64,000 bases of DNA from Paragordius varius. Its lineage: Eukaryota > Nematomorpha. A model generated the notes under the pieces. The model worked only from the letters and a program-made list of their open reading frames with translations. It made no database searches and was not told the origin of the DNA. Below, piece by piece: positions 37,700-50,363 of this stretch (positions are counted from its first letter, which is position 1; each line of letters starts with the position of its first letter). The translations under genes were made by a program, and so were the position numbers. Location of the stretch: NCBI GenBank assembly GCA_964247055.1, contig OZ176051.1, positions 8,060,001 to 8,124,000 of the forward strand, written 5' to 3'.

Positions 37700-40600
37700 A
37701 TGTTGAGTGTAATTTTAATCTTTTTGTTACGTCTACAATATTCGGTTTCAACTTCCCTTTATCAATGTCCATCAATTAGTGACAACATGTGTAATTTGGA
37801 TCGTTTGTATACTCCTAGCATTGGGTATGATTAGAAATGTTTTAAAAGTTTTTTAAGAAATATTAAAATATATTTATGTCCAAATTTATTATACCGATGA
37901 TGACCGTAATTGCTTTAATTTTGCAATTGCGTAAGAATAGGAGTCTTGCAATTGAATAAATTTTGACATTTTTAGTACCATTACAGATCACTAAATTACA
38001 TCATTTAGGTGATAATTATAAGTTTATATAATGATGAAGTTAAAATTTTTTAATAGGGATACTGATTTTCAGCCATTTAATTAAACCAAACTATATTATA
38101 AAATATCTTTAAATAGACATGAAATCTCTCAATTTAGGTAGCAGGTCATTTTTATAATAGAAGATTAAATGTTAGCTTTTTATAATATTATCACTTTTTT
38201 ACTTTTTGAGGTGATTAACGCAAATTTAAATTTAAATACTTATGAAAATAACGATAATATTGGATTAAAAAAACATTTTATGGCCTTTAAGGCGGTAAAT
38301 TATTTCGGATTTAGTGTTAGGATCATATCACAATGGCGGTATTTGAAATTTGATACAGTTTTTAAAATGCTGGTCATAAAAAAACATGAATAAGCTTTGT
38401 TATGCAACAAAACTAGTTTGGTAAGTTATGATAACCAAAGCTTTTATTAATAGATTGAACATTAGCATTCCATGCATGGAGTATGAATATGGATTTAATC
38501 TAATGTTACCCCAAGGAATCTATATATATTTACGAGAAAACATATACACTTATTTTTTACGACAAAACGAATTGTTACTTTGGCACCGAATATATTCATC
38601 TCACAAACCTACGGTATTTGTGATTTTTATACGCAACCTTCAGATAATATTTAAAACACATTTTATATAAAAATTAGATATATATAAGATATCAATGCGA
38701 CAAAATTTTAACCATGTTTGACTATAAATTATATCTTGTCAAAGTTTACGACCGAAACTTCGGATCCTTGCTGTCAGCCATGGGCAGGCAAGTTTTTAAC
38801 ATAGGTTTTTTACCAGTCTTAAAGCCGATAATATAATAATGAAAAATATGATTTTAAAAAGTTGCAAAGTTAGTTATCTATTTCTATAATCATATAATAT
38901 ATATGCAGCTAGAGATGTATAGCAATTTAAATAGTGTTGGACCTGGTACCAATAGTGTTAATAAAGCCTTTAGAACTCAGATTTACGATTTTAATTTTTT
39001 TATAATTTTTACACTATATTTATTTTAAAAATGGATTAGTATTTTATAGACGTTAATTTCAAACAATTGTTTGGATTAATAATTAAAAATGGACATCATT
39101 TATACGGAAACTTAAGCTATCGCAATATATTACTAATCATGCCATTTGCAACTTTGTATACCCCTTACCCCATTAATCAGCCAAAGCAAGTATAATATGT
39201 TGAATATGAAGTTAATAGCACAAATATTAATTAAGTTCATTGAGAATTCAAAAAAAACATATAATTATCAGATAAGTTTAAAATATCGTAACATAGAATA
39301 AAAACAATATTATATTTGGAGTTTATATCGTTTTTTTAGTTTTAAAATAAAATGGGCTTGATAATTAAATTTAAAAATCTGAAACCTGATTAAATATATG
39401 TAAATATAATCAAAATGAGCAGAAATATTATTTATGAATTATAATTTTTATGAGTAAGAAATAATAAACACGTATGTTAAAAGTTTTTAAGTTGTTATTT
39501 AGAGGTCACATCGGTTTAACATTCACTATTTGTCCTATTGTCATTGATTAGTTTTATATCCCAAAGCTCAATTTTGTAAATAAACTACTGTTTAGAAAGT
39601 TATTTTAGTTAAAATTTAATTAATAATTGTATGTATTGGATAAAAATCTTATAATTTTTAAAGTATCGTGACTTTTAGAGTCTAAAGTAGGACAGTACAC
39701 ATGATCGAACCAACAGCTGATATCTATATATAAATATTTCAAATTTTTGCCAAAGCATCCTGAAAGCTTTTTAAAGTTGATTATTTCCATTTTCTAAACA
39801 TAATATACATTTATTTGCCTGTTGCATTAGCGATTAAAAAATTTAAAGAAAAAAATGGCGGCGAAAAGTTTGAAATGATTTTTTTTAATTTTTCATTTTT
39901 TTTGTATTATGCGCCTAGGCTAAACATATTATTCGGCTTAATTACCTTAAATACTTTTATAATACATTAATGACTCTGGTATATAAAAAAGCCAAAAGGT
40001 CATGGAGTGCTGAATGCATTTATGGATGAATTCTGAAACAAAGAATCAGTGTTTATAGGCATGACATTTTCTATAAAACAGAATATTTGGTAAACATTTT
40101 TAATAATTTAAATAACCAAATAAACTGGCTCCAAATATAATTTTTAGATAAAAGCGTTTTCGTAATTCAGTTAATTCTGAACATAAAATTATTATTAATG
40201 ACCCGGATAAAATTTAAAATTTGTATTAAATAATATAACTACTATGTATTCTGTTTATTATTGTATAAACTTCAAAAAGCTTGTCCAAAATATATTAGAA
40301 TGCACCAGCGAGAGAAATACACATATGTTTTCCAAAAAAATGGCAATTAATAATTACATAACATTTAACGATATCTAAATTTATGGATAATATTAAAGCT
40401 TTAAATAATTATGCTATAGTTCATAAACACCGCAAGGTCATTATGCACCTAAAATGTTTAACTACTAATTTTTACATATATATGTAAATAGTTTAAAGTT
40501 TTGAGATATAATTGCTTTATAGTCAGCTGTTTTGCTTTTTTGCATTTATTTCTTTTATTTAGCGTTTGAAAGCCCGTTAATCCTTTTTAACGGTTCAAAA

Positions 40601-43187
40601 CATAAAAACTGGAGTTTTAAATTCTTTAAAATATTTACTGATGCAAGTAAGCTAGTAAAATTTTTATCATATATGGTCATATTCCCAAAACTTTAAAAAA
40701 TTATTAAATAAATTTAAAAATAGGGAACGAAAGTTTCAGTTATTTTGATCCATATACTTTAAAAATCTTAACATTTTATATTTAACTATGGATCAAATTT
40801 GAACATATTATAACGATAGGTTTGACAATGTATAATAACCACAATTCGTATATTATTAAAACAAACTGGCACATTTCCATCACCTTTTGGGGATTTATAT
40901 CATAGAGGGTTTGAAATTTTAAAAAAGTATTTAAGGTATGAAGCTGAATTCAAAAATATGCTTTTTTAGTCTTTCAGGATTATACAAAATGTAAAATTCT
41001 ATCATCCCAAACTTTGCCATTTTTTTCGATGTAAATCGCTAATGAAACAGGCAAATAATCGTATATTATGGTTAGAATATGTAAATAATTAACTTAAAAA
41101 GGCTCTCAGGCTATACTAAACCAGAAAAAAATGATATATTTTTATTTTATTAAAAGCTGTTCATTTCAATCGTGTTTTGGAGCTGTCCAAATTTTAGACT
41201 CTAGAAGTCACAAAATAAAAAATAAAGTATCTAATACATAAGAAATGTTTAAATTTAATTAAAATACCTTTCAAAACTGTAGTTTATTTACAAAATTGAG
41301 CTGTAGGATTACTCCAAAAGGTAGGACAAAAAAGTGAAAAGGTATTGAAGTGATAAGATAAATTAAATACCAAATATTTTATACATATCCTCCCTAGGTC
41401 TAACTAAGTGTCTGACTTTTGAAAACTCCACTCCCAAAAAATTTAGTTAATAGTCAACTGTTTATCATAAAGCAGTTAAAAAGGTTTTTCTGATTTTGTA
41501 TTTATTTTTTTATCTCTGTTTCTTATAGGTTAGGCTTGTTCAAACTTCAAATAATGGATTACTGTTGTATGAAATTCACACCAACTATATGATATATCGA
41601 GGTTCTATCCTAAATGCAACTTTCACTTTAACAAACATAATATTTAAATATTCTCAAGATGATCAAATCGATTTTGTAAATCCAAATTTTCAAATACAAT
41701 ATCCCTGTCATCCTGAATTATTGGGTATATTTAATCTCTTACTATTAAATTTACGTTTTCTACCAAATAATTTATTGATATTTTACTATATCATGTAAAT
41801 AGGGAGACATGGCTTAATTCCAAAGACGAAATTGGACAATCAAAGTGATTTTGTCTATTTTAATGTATTAGTACTGTTTTATATCTATGATGAATTATGT
41901 CAATTGATTACTGAAGATTATTTAGTTAACGTAATATACCTAAACAGAAATCAAAGTGACCCAATAAGCGCAATCACCTTAATCAAGTTTACTTTTGATA
42001 TTTATTTATCGAAATAAGAGCAAATAATATATAATTAAGCAAATGATTTAATTTTTGGTTTTTATAAACCAATGTCATACCACAAATTATACCATACATA
42101 AAATTAGATAGACTTATCTAAGGCTTACTTACATTTTATTTTTTGAAGGGGTATGCCACAGGCCTCATTAAAAAATATGGGCATTATTAAATATTTAATA
42201 GATTTCAAACATAAGATCAAGAAAATAAAAAAAAATGCTATTATATTACCAATTTTTATAGTTTTCTTATTGGTTAGAACTATATTGAAAATTTGTTCAA
42301 AAAATTTTATTATGATTTTGTGAGTATATTTTTGGATTTTTTTGTTTTCATTTTTTGGGCTCGGATTCGTAAATTAATGCAATAAATAGAGATACTTTAA
42401 CTTATGGGTGGATGCATACATCTTAATTTATCGAAACGGTCTAATCCAATGCGGCGCCCCATTATGTCACAAATGCCGTGTTTTTTCAATATGGAATTTG
42501 TTTGACACTATACCTACATTAAAAAATGAATTATTGGAAATGACCATCGAACGCAAGATAGCAAATAATTTTAGCGGATCACATCTAATAGTTGATTGAA
42601 TCGGCTAATTAATAGCCTCCAACTTATTTATGGCAACCCATATTATTACTGGTTGAAATACTTAAAAAGTGACATATTAAGCCTCAAAGGCAATGCTTTC
42701 CGTATGATATTTGGTATATTCATTTGTGTCCTCTGCATACATAGTATATATGCGATGAAATAAAGTTATGTGCTTGCTTAGTTAAAAGGTTTAAATTCGA
42801 TGCACAACTAAGTGTAAAAGAATTTTTAGGAAAGAAATAAGGTTGATTAGTTTAAATATTAATTGTATTGATTTTAACAGGCTGGTGGAGAATTTCGGTC
42901 GGCATTTAGCGTTTGATATCCAAATCCTTTTGCGGATAACGCTCAACATTATCCCAAAATTTGACAAACTATATATGTATTTTAAAATATTTTATACATG
43001 ATTTATTTTAAGGTTTTTGCCGATATATACGACGAATAGCCCATCTCTAAAAATAAAATTTGTGTCATATTTTGAACTGGTAAGGACCATGTTTGAATAC
43101 AATTTAAACTTCTTTGACAATGTGGAAGAGATCATAAAAAGCTTGATTACCTTTCATAATCAGTTTGCAGTATCTATGAACCAACGG
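37700..43187 (+). CDS. Unrecognised multi-exon gene with a signal peptide
   Basis: I do not recognise this product. Candidate exons: 37700-37824 (start MLSVILIFLLRLQYSVS, a good signal peptide, then a Cys-containing stretch with YQCPSISDNMCN), 41534-41724, 41803 to about 42017, 42390-42590, about 42881-42968 and 43013-43187. Exon 1 to 2 joins in frame (ATTGG|GCTTGTT). Exon 2 to 3 joins in frame across a 78-nt intron. Splice sites between exons 3, 4 and 5 are not clean, so this may be two genes. Pieces look like an ectodomain or luminal protein (ILNATFTLTNI with an N-glycosylation site; CGAPLCHKC), while the last exon is helical (YFELVRTMFEY). The 3' end is not found before the hAT at 44256. 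MITE A copies lie in the long first intron. Real exons are likely; the gene model is uncertain. Confidence 0.35.
39552..39987 (-). mobile_element. MITE family A, reverse-oriented copy
   Basis: 436 bp from TTTTATATCCCAAAGCTC to GACTCTGGTATATAAA. It contains the family hallmarks in reverse (GCCTGTTGCATTAGCGATT, AATGGCGGCGAAAAGTTTG). It lies in the long first intron of the unrecognised gene. Confidence 0.75.
40892..41312 (+). mobile_element. MITE family A, forward copy
   Basis: 421 bp with a decayed left end (ATTTATATCATAGAGGGTTT) and right end (GAGCTGTAGGATT). The interior ATCGCTAATGAAACAGGCAA matches the family. It is about 220 bp upstream of exon 2 of the unrecognised gene. Confidence 0.7.
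42146..42370 (+). repeat. Decayed relative of the hAT MITE at 48586
   Basis: The segment with ATATGGGCATTATTAAAT and AATAGATTTCAAACATAAGA closely follows the interior of the element at 48586-48880. The termini are not clear, so it is a fragment. Confidence 0.5.
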
Positions 43188-43950
43188 GTAAGGCCATTTA
43201 TTGTTGTATTGCATATTTAATATTTTATAACATCTAAAACCATGAAATATGCATATCGTAATAGTTTGGTTATTTTCGCCAGCATAATTTAAAATGCATA
43301 TGCTGTCGTAGAAGTCATTTAAACGTTAAAACATTGATTATTTTAAGAAATTTAAGTCTTCTACAATAAATTAATTTAAACTAAAAATATTTTATGTGTA
43401 TGGATAATATTTTGTAAACACTTGTTTTAATTCATTACAAAAGAATGTCCTTTATCACACCAAACTATAAGTCTTTATCAAACATAAGTTATCATTATAT
43501 TTCATTTTATTAAAAAAGTTTAATATTGCTTTGCTCATTAAATGTAGATTTATGTATTTTAGTAGTAATTTTTGGAATGAATCATTAAGCTTTGCAAAAG
43601 AATTTTATTTGGAATAATGTGCGCAAATTTTGCAATTTTCTGTTATAGAGCAGTTATTACAAAAGTGGTACTAACACTTTACACTCATAAGGGTTAAAAC
43701 CAAAATCAGAATATATATATATATATATATATATGTCATCAGGTTTTTTTGTGAAAACAGTTATTCGCACGCACAAAAAAATACAGTCACTCTTTTTATG
43801 CGGTACCGGTTTAAAATGGAAATTTATCTTTTTAGCAATAACTTTTGATAAAAAGGATTTCAAATATCGCCTAAATCTGATTTTATATACTTAATTAAAA
43901 AAAACTTAATATTACAGAGGATTGGAACAATTTGATACTGACCTTTTAGT
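43188..43950. other. AT-rich stretch with (TA) microsatellite
   Basis: No convincing exon. An AG followed by a short open frame at about 43562-43612 (NFWNESLSFAKEF) could be an exon of the upstream gene, but the splice phase does not fit. A (TA) repeat lies at about 43711-43734. Confidence 0.4.
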
Positions 43951-44255
43951 AGTTTTAGATCCAGGAGCGATTTGAAATTTGATTATCTTACTAGGCCGAT
44001 ATGCTTATTTTTTTTAAAAAAAAAATGTTAAATCGTAAAAATCCTCATCTCAAACTTTTTCACCGCCATTTTCTTATTTTTTTTCTCGGATAGAAAATTT
44101 TAATTAACTTTAGTAAGGTTTCAGGCAACATTTTACCAACTAAAACTTGATATTTAAAATTAGCCGTTTTTCGATAGTGTTTCGGAGCTGTGCCAATTTT
44201 AGACTCTGGGAGTTATAAAACTGTAATAAATATAAACTTTTTTATCCAATACAGG
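43951..44255 (+). mobile_element. MITE family A, left half, split by the hAT insertion
   Basis: It begins TTTTAGATCCAGGAGCGATT and carries the family interior (TTTTTCACCGCCATTTT, TTTCGGAGCTGTG). It stops exactly at the left hAT copy with AATACAGG. The missing right half is found in reverse orientation at about 54040-54125. Confidence 0.8.
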
Positions 44256-44639
44256 CAGGGGCGTACCGAGGGGGGTGCAAGGGGGTGCATCATGCCCCGG
44301 GCGCCGTTATTTAGGGGCGCCTAAATGATTTTTTAAAATTAATTAATTATGCAAAAATAATAAGAACTTTCAAATGAAATTTTTTAGCAATTTAGGTAAT
44401 AATCCTTATAATATATACTTAAGGTGACCAGATTTTTTAAAGGAAAAAGCGGGACAAATCTGAGGGGGGGGTCATTGGGGGGGTGCAACTAAAAATTTTT
44501 ATACAAAAAATTTATCGTGATATTTATTTATTTTTAACACAAATATATTATAAATATAAAAAAAAATGTACCTTATAGGTTGTTTGTAACTTATTCAATA
44601 AATTTACATGTGCACGAACAAAGGGTGAAGTGATTGTAA

Positions 44640-45400
44640 TATACTAAAAAAAATAATAAAGACGAAATCATCACAAAGTGCGCTGGGTGATGCAAGAAGC
44701 GGCACAAAAAATATTTTTAACAATTTAGTGAATAATCTTAATCAAAACATTATTGGCAGATACACGTTATTCAAATAGCTACTGATTTGTTACCCCTGGA
44801 TGTGGAAAATATAGATGTTAAAATGCTTGGATATTGTACAACTGTTAATTTGCTCTTTTGCTAGCGATTGAAATATTTATAAAAATGTGATCTCCTAGAA
44901 TCCTATTAGTCAAAAAATGTTAGAAAATAATTTTATACCATTACCTAATCGCAATATTATAAAGCATCCAGAAAAACAAGGCTCAGTGAATAGCCAGAAT
45001 ATAAAAATGTTTTATACAAACAGAAACGATTATTTGGAAGAAAAGACGGTGCATAATGACACTTTTTTATGAAGTCTCATTATAAAATAAATATATTGAA
45101 TGAAAACTTATATTATGGACAAAAGAAAAAAATACGTAGGATAGAAATGGTTAAAATAATCATTTTTAAACAAATTATGTTCCATACAATAATATTTTAA
45201 TTGTAGAATTCGCATTATCCTTACCTGAACCACTGCTATTGAACGTCTTTTTTCACAGTAAATTAAGTAAGGACACGGAATCAAATTTAAATGTTAAATA
45301 AAAGCCATTTTATGTGTTCAAATATAATTTAACAAATTATGAAGACTTATACAATATTTTAAGTAGTTTTGTTTATTTTTAACACAAAAACTTTTAAGAA
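44640..45400 (+). pseudogene. Degenerate second transposase fragment inside the hAT
   Basis: It reads tail-to-tail with the main transposase of the same element. Matching blocks include TGCTTGGATATTGTA, AAAAACAAGGCT, AAAATGTTTTATACAAAC, GATTATTTGGAAGA and GTAGAATTCGCA. It covers only the middle and 3' end of the gene, with many stops. The same fragment is present in the right copy (about 56850-57600, minus), so the duplication predates the copying of the element. Confidence 0.75.
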
Positions 45401-45409
45401 AATATTTTA

Positions 45410-47232
45410 TTTTTTGGTATATTTTTTGTTTGAGTGAATGCGTTTTAGCAGATTGTCATCATTTTTTAAAATATTGTAGAAGTCTTCACAAGAATTTGTC
45501 AAATTATATTTGATAGATAAAACGGCCTTTAAAGTTTCAACATTTAAATTGATTTTTCCGATGTCCACACCAGATTTACTGTGGAAAAAACGCGCTCAGT
45601 AGCAGCGTTGGTTCCAGGTAAAGATAGTGCGAATTCTACAATTTTTAAAATATTATTGTATGTAATATAGTTGGCTTCAAAAATATTTCGAACCAGTTCT
45701 TTTCTAGTGTTTATTTTGTCATAATTTAAGTTTTTCATTATTAATATATCTTTTAACTAATGATACTTCAGAAAAAAGATCATTTTCTGAAAGATTACTT
45801 TTTGAAAATTTTTGGGAGCAGATATAATCAAATGATTTTTGAACATCGCATCAATTAAATTCTGATTTTAATGTTATCCAATGAAAATAATCAATTTCAT
45901 TGATTTGCGTCGTCCAGTCTTCCAAATAATCTTTACAGTTTGTATAAAACATTTTTATATGGTACAGGATATCTTGGCGATTTATTAAGCCTTGTTTTTC
46001 TAAATAATTTATTATATTGCGGATGGTTAATGGTCACAAATTATTATCTAACCGTTCTTGACATTGGAATTTTAGGTTACTAACTTCATTGGCTACTTCG
46101 ATTGTCGAAATTTTGTCACCTTCTATAAATTTAATAATATTTTGAAATAGAGAAGCTTGATTATGTAAGAATTCTAACCATGATTTTGAAGAATCACTTT
46201 CAAAAAACTTTTTTAAAGTTGTAGGACATTTGTACTGTGACAAAAAAATGATTTTAAATGATCATACATTTTTAAATTCTTTCGATAGCTGGCATAAAAG
46301 CTAACCAACGAGTTTTACAATATCCAAGCATTTTTTGATATTGAACTTCTGCATTTTCACAGAATTCTTTAAGCGTTTCAACACGTACCGTTTATATATA
46401 AAAATAGGAATATATTTTAACGACTACATTTTCCACATCTACGTTGTGTATTATATGCGCTGCACACCCGACGCCAATAATGTTTTGATTAAGATTATCT
46501 GTTAATTTATTAAAAATATTTTTTGTTCCCTCCTTGCTTTTCCCCCAAAGTTCGTATTGGTGTTGTCAGCGCAATATGCGATAATTTTGTCTTTTAAATT
46601 ATTTTTTTCTAGAATATGCATTATTGAAGTAAATATTATTTCGGAATTTTTACCGAGTAGAGAAATTAAATCTAAAATTTTAATTTTTACTCCGGTTTTT
46701 AAATCAAAATATCTTATTAAAGCGGGAAATAATATTGTTTCATGTGATTTGATGCATCAGAGTATAGGGATAAGAAATTACTTTTCAGCAAATCTTTTTG
46801 TATTTCAGATAATGCATGTGGCGAAAGGACATTGCATACAATGGCTTCAGCCTTTGTACGGGCACATGAAAATTTTTTATTGAATAACGTGCGAATAACT
46901 TGTGAGGTAAAATCCATAGATCTAAAGAAATGATTGTGATAAACGGCGTGAAAAGATAAAACGCCTTCGGCTAATGCCAAATTCTTTTCTTCCTCTCCAA
47001 AAGCGGTTTTTCGATAAAAATCGCTCAATTTGTAAGATGATGCCGCCATATCCAAACATTTTTTTATTTTCTGTGTTTACATATGCTTTGTAATATCATG
47101 CTTGCCGCCATGTTCTATGGTGAATTCCCCTTCGGATAAAAAACATTTAACAAATGATTCATTCTTGGTTTTGATAAAAGGAAATTCTTTCATTAATTTA
47201 TCGTTGAATTTACAACCTCTTTTTGTGCTCAT
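45410..47232 (-). pseudogene. hAT transposase, left copy, broken
   Basis: The start MSTKRGCKFNDKL is followed by a zinc-finger-like segment with HGGKHDITKHM, then a stop. The next segment has FHAVYHNHFFRSMD, FSCARTKAEAIV and LYSDASNH. A later segment has CPTTLKKFFESD. The C-terminal hAT dimerisation block reads SLPGTNAATERVFSTVN. Several stops and frame changes interrupt it, so no active transposase is made from this copy. The readable segments are the same residue for residue in the right copy. Confidence 0.85.
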
Positions 47233-47280
47233 ATTTATAAACTACTATTAGTATAATAAATATTATATTACCTTATCTGG

Positions 47281-47640
47281 AATAAACGTGTAAGGTACCG
47301 ATTTGTGGTATCAATTTGTCGTTTAAGCTACCGATTTGTGGTATTAATTTGGCTTTAAAATAATGTTGGCAAGTAATAAAACTAAAATATTAGTATATGA
47401 AATAAACGTGTAAGGTACCGATTTGTGGTATCAATTTGTTTTTTAAGCTACCGATTTGTGGTATTAATTTGGCTTTTTGATATGTTAGCAAGTAATAAAA
47501 CTAAAATATTAGCATAGTAAATATTATATTACCTTAATTTTCTGAAATAAACGTATAAGCTAACCCATTTGTGGTATTAATTTGTCTTTTAATCTAGAGA
47601 TTGTGGTATTAACTTGGCTTTTTGATAATGATGACAGTAG
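47281..47640. repeat. Subterminal tandem repeats of the hAT, about 120 bp
   Basis: Two full units and one decayed unit begin at about 47281, 47401 and 47541. Each has the word ACCGATTTGTGGTAT twice, separated by ATTTG and GTTTAAGCT. Repeats of this kind near hAT ends are typically where the transposase binds (known for Ac). The inverse array is at about 54600-54960 in the right copy. Confidence 0.75.
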
Positions 47641-48585
47641 TAGTAGGAATCAAAGTGTATAATTTTATGATATAAATTCGAAAAAAATAAATATTTTTGA
47701 TTTAAAAATAAAAAATTTTAATTTAAAATTGAATAGATTTTAAAGATATTTAATGAAAACTTAAAACGGATAAAAAAAATTTATTCGTATTAAAAAAAAT
47801 TTTTTTTAGATAATCGTGAAAAAGCGGGACATTTTAAAAACGTAGCGGGACGCGGGACAAAGTGTTAAAAAGCGGGACGTCTGCTTATATATAATCTATT
47901 ATTCACCGAATTCGTACCATTGAATTAATTTAGTATCATATAAATATATATATTTATTAGATTTAAAATTTATATGACTAGGCTGTCCTATCTATGGTGT
48001 TTAGGTTACAACGTTTGTATTTTTTTACTAAATTGTTTTATTGGTTTTTTAAAAAAAGGGGGGAGGGGCGCCATAAAATTTTTATGCCCCGGGCGCCGCA
48101 AATGCTCGGTACGCCACTGATGGTGTGATACAAAATTATTATTCGAGATCTTATATTTAATTTGGATATTATCATTCATTTTAAGCCAATAACCCCTTTT
48201 AAAAACCGAAAGAATCTTTGATTAAGTTTTCATTGTAATCAATATTTTAATATTATCGCTTTCCATCATTTGTTTTTTATGATCGGCATTTTCCATGCTT
48301 TTATTCGCTTGTTGATTCATTAATCTATTTGTATATCATCAATTATTGTAGGTTTTACTCACAAGATGTGGTAAAGGGTCAAATACCCTTAAACTGAAAC
48401 CGAGGTTAGGAGATAAAACCGCCCCCAATACCTAAATTCATTTAAATTGCGATGGCCCGCGGCCTGCGGATTTATACTATATATCATAGGATATGCGTTG
48501 TACAAAATTTGACATTTACCTTTAAAAACATATTATTTTATCTAAAAACTATCATTCACAATCCGGCTATAGATTTACCCTAATC

Positions 48586-48880
48586 CAGAGGTGTCCTACA
48601 CAAATGGTGCGCGAACCGCATTTTTAACTAAAAAACCCGAAGGGGGCATTTGAAATATATATGGGCATTCCTAAATCATTCAGTAGATTTCAAACATAAG
48701 AAATGCAAACACATTATAGCAATAATTTATAGTTCTTGCCAATTGGATAAACTGAATTAGAAAAATTGTTTATGTAATATTAATTATATAAGATTTTGTG
48801 CATATTTATATATTATAGATTTCCAAATTTCTCGAGGGCTATACATAAAGTCTCGAAGGGGCGCGTGTTAGACACCCCTG
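48586..48880. mobile_element. hAT-type MITE, CAGAGGTGTCC ends
   Basis: 295 bp from CAGAGGTGTCCTACACAAAT to GCGTGTTAGACACCCCTG. The flanks CCCTAATC and CTCTAATG match at 6 of 8. It is of the same terminal type as 25594-25861 and shares its interior with 42146-42370. Confidence 0.78.
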
Positions 48881-48888
48881 CTCTAATG

Positions 48889-49680
48889 GATAACAAAACA
48901 TTCACAAATTATTAATATCCTTTGCTCATAAAAAATTAATAATATACTTCTTATAACATGGGATATTCCGCAAAACAATTATTTGGGAGTTTAAATTTAA
49001 AAAAGACTCTTTTTTTAAAAACTTGTTTCGGAAATTTTTTTTTTTAAAATAAATTAACACTGTTTTTTGAATCCACAATTTATGTGATTCATGTATCTTA
49101 ATAAAAAATTATTTATCTATAGTTAATTAAATTTTTTTTGTAGAACATCACATTAAGGAATGCTTGTCTCGAGCTTTTAAAAATATTGATATTAATATGA
49201 CCTATTTATTTAATGGAAAAAAATAACTTTTTTACTGTTTTTAACTATAGTTAATGATTGGATAGATCTTTAAAACTCCTGTATCGTATTACTTTTCCAT
49301 CGGTTTTGCTTATACATATTTAAATAAAAACAGGCACCTTCGTCCTACTTGCTGTGATAGGAGATTTATAATGTTATCCCAATTTAAGTGAGCTTAAGGT
49401 TTTGTAATTTTTATAAACCATATATTAGCTATAACAATTTGATAATTTGACTGATTTGGTTGATGTGAAAATAACCGACTTAGAGGTACAAAATCCGGCA
49501 AACTAACCGTTTAGGTTTTAAAGAGCTTTGTACATCCGATATTTTTAAAAGCAATCGATTATCAACTCTATGGAAACCACTTGTCCGGTAACAATCAATC
49601 ATATTTTCCATTTTATATTGGTGTCAAACTGCTAATACCAAATGTATTTTATAGTATTTGACATATATAATAAATATTTT
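48889..49680. other. Downstream flank of the 211-aa gene, nothing recognised
   Basis: AT-rich, no coding frame or terminal-repeat element that I can see. It holds the 3' end of the minus-strand gene. Confidence 0.45.
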
Positions 49681-50363
49681 TTAATTAATAAAATTTATCA
49701 TATTAATAATTTCTTGAAATGTGTCGGAATAATCTTGATAGGGAAGCAAAAGACTTTCACGGTTATTTTTCACATCCACTGAATATTTGTTATAATTATC
49801 ACATATTTTTTGACTATTTATAATAATTTTGGTTTGAGATTTTGGAAGGTCTTTAAGCCTCAATAAATAATTTTCCTGAAAAAATTAGATGTAACACACC
49901 TGAAACGGTTTATCCATATTATTATCATAGCCCAAAAGATTATTTAATGATAATGAAGGTTTGTGAATTAAAGTGTAATTTTTGCATAGATCAGGATGGC
50001 GACGAAGCTGGATTGTAGGAAAGCAGGAATATTTTTTTGTATAATCCGCTAAAAAATCGCTGGTTGATTCATTAAAGTAAAATACGCTATCGTTATTTTT
50101 AAGCTGTAAATGCAATGGAATGGATTCTAAATTATCAACATCACATAGTTCATTATTTGGATCTATCAATTTCATTAAATTATTGGGATAATATTTAGTC
50201 CATAAAATTGGATGACATTTTTTCCGTTTTTTAGATGTATTATGATTTAGGTTCTTCTTATCTATAATTGTTATAAAATTTTACTATAATATGCAGGATT
50301 TTTTGTTTTCTTTTGTGAATAAGGTTTCAGTAAAAACTTATTGGAATCTGAGCTGCCTAGCAT
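49681..50363 (-). CDS. Unrecognised 211-aa protein, two micro-introns
   Basis: Exons 50363-50285, 50261-49900 and 49875-49681 join to exactly 212 codons including the stop. The introns are 23 and 24 nt, both GT...AG. I do not recognise the family. The N-terminus is basic and Lys/Asn-rich (MLGSSDSNKFLLKPYSQ, then SKKRKKCHPILW, a possible nuclear signal). The middle has NELCDVDNLE and FPTIQLRRHPDLCKNY. The C-terminus ends PYQDYSDTFQEIINMINFIN. There is no signal peptide or membrane helix, so it is probably an intracellular protein. It is transcribed divergently from MRRF with 46 bp between start codons, so they probably share a promoter. Clean in-frame splicing argues that it is a functional gene. 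Confidence 0.75.

Larger units (their letters stand above)
44256..48119 (-). mobile_element. hAT transposon, left copy of an inverted pair
   Basis: 3864 bp with ends CAGGGGCGTACCGAG and CTCGGTACGCCACTG. The termini carry GC-rich GCCCCGGGCGCC palindromes, unlike the AT-rich surroundings. It holds a broken transposase on the minus strand (about 47232-45410). A shrunken second copy of the transposase 3' half lies in the opposite direction (about 44640-45400). Three arrays of a subterminal repeat lie at 47281-47640. It is almost identical to the reverse complement of 54126-57986. Left flank AATACAGG (44248-44255) and right flank ATGGTGTG (48120-48127) do not match each other, so this copy has no target duplication of its own. 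Confidence 0.92.

Noticed and set aside
38428-38670. Plus-strand frame with LPQGIYIYLREN resembling PIG-X
   Set aside because: The similarity is a few residues, there are no clean splice sites, and it does not fit the phase of the surrounding gene model.
42390-43187. Meckelin (TMEM67) as identity of the unrecognised gene
   Set aside because: Only a short KIKFVSYF-like resemblance; the order of the other segments does not match.
46557-46883. 108-aa frame antisense to the hAT transposase
   Set aside because: Shadow of the transposase coding strand; it repeats in both copies only because the copies are identical.
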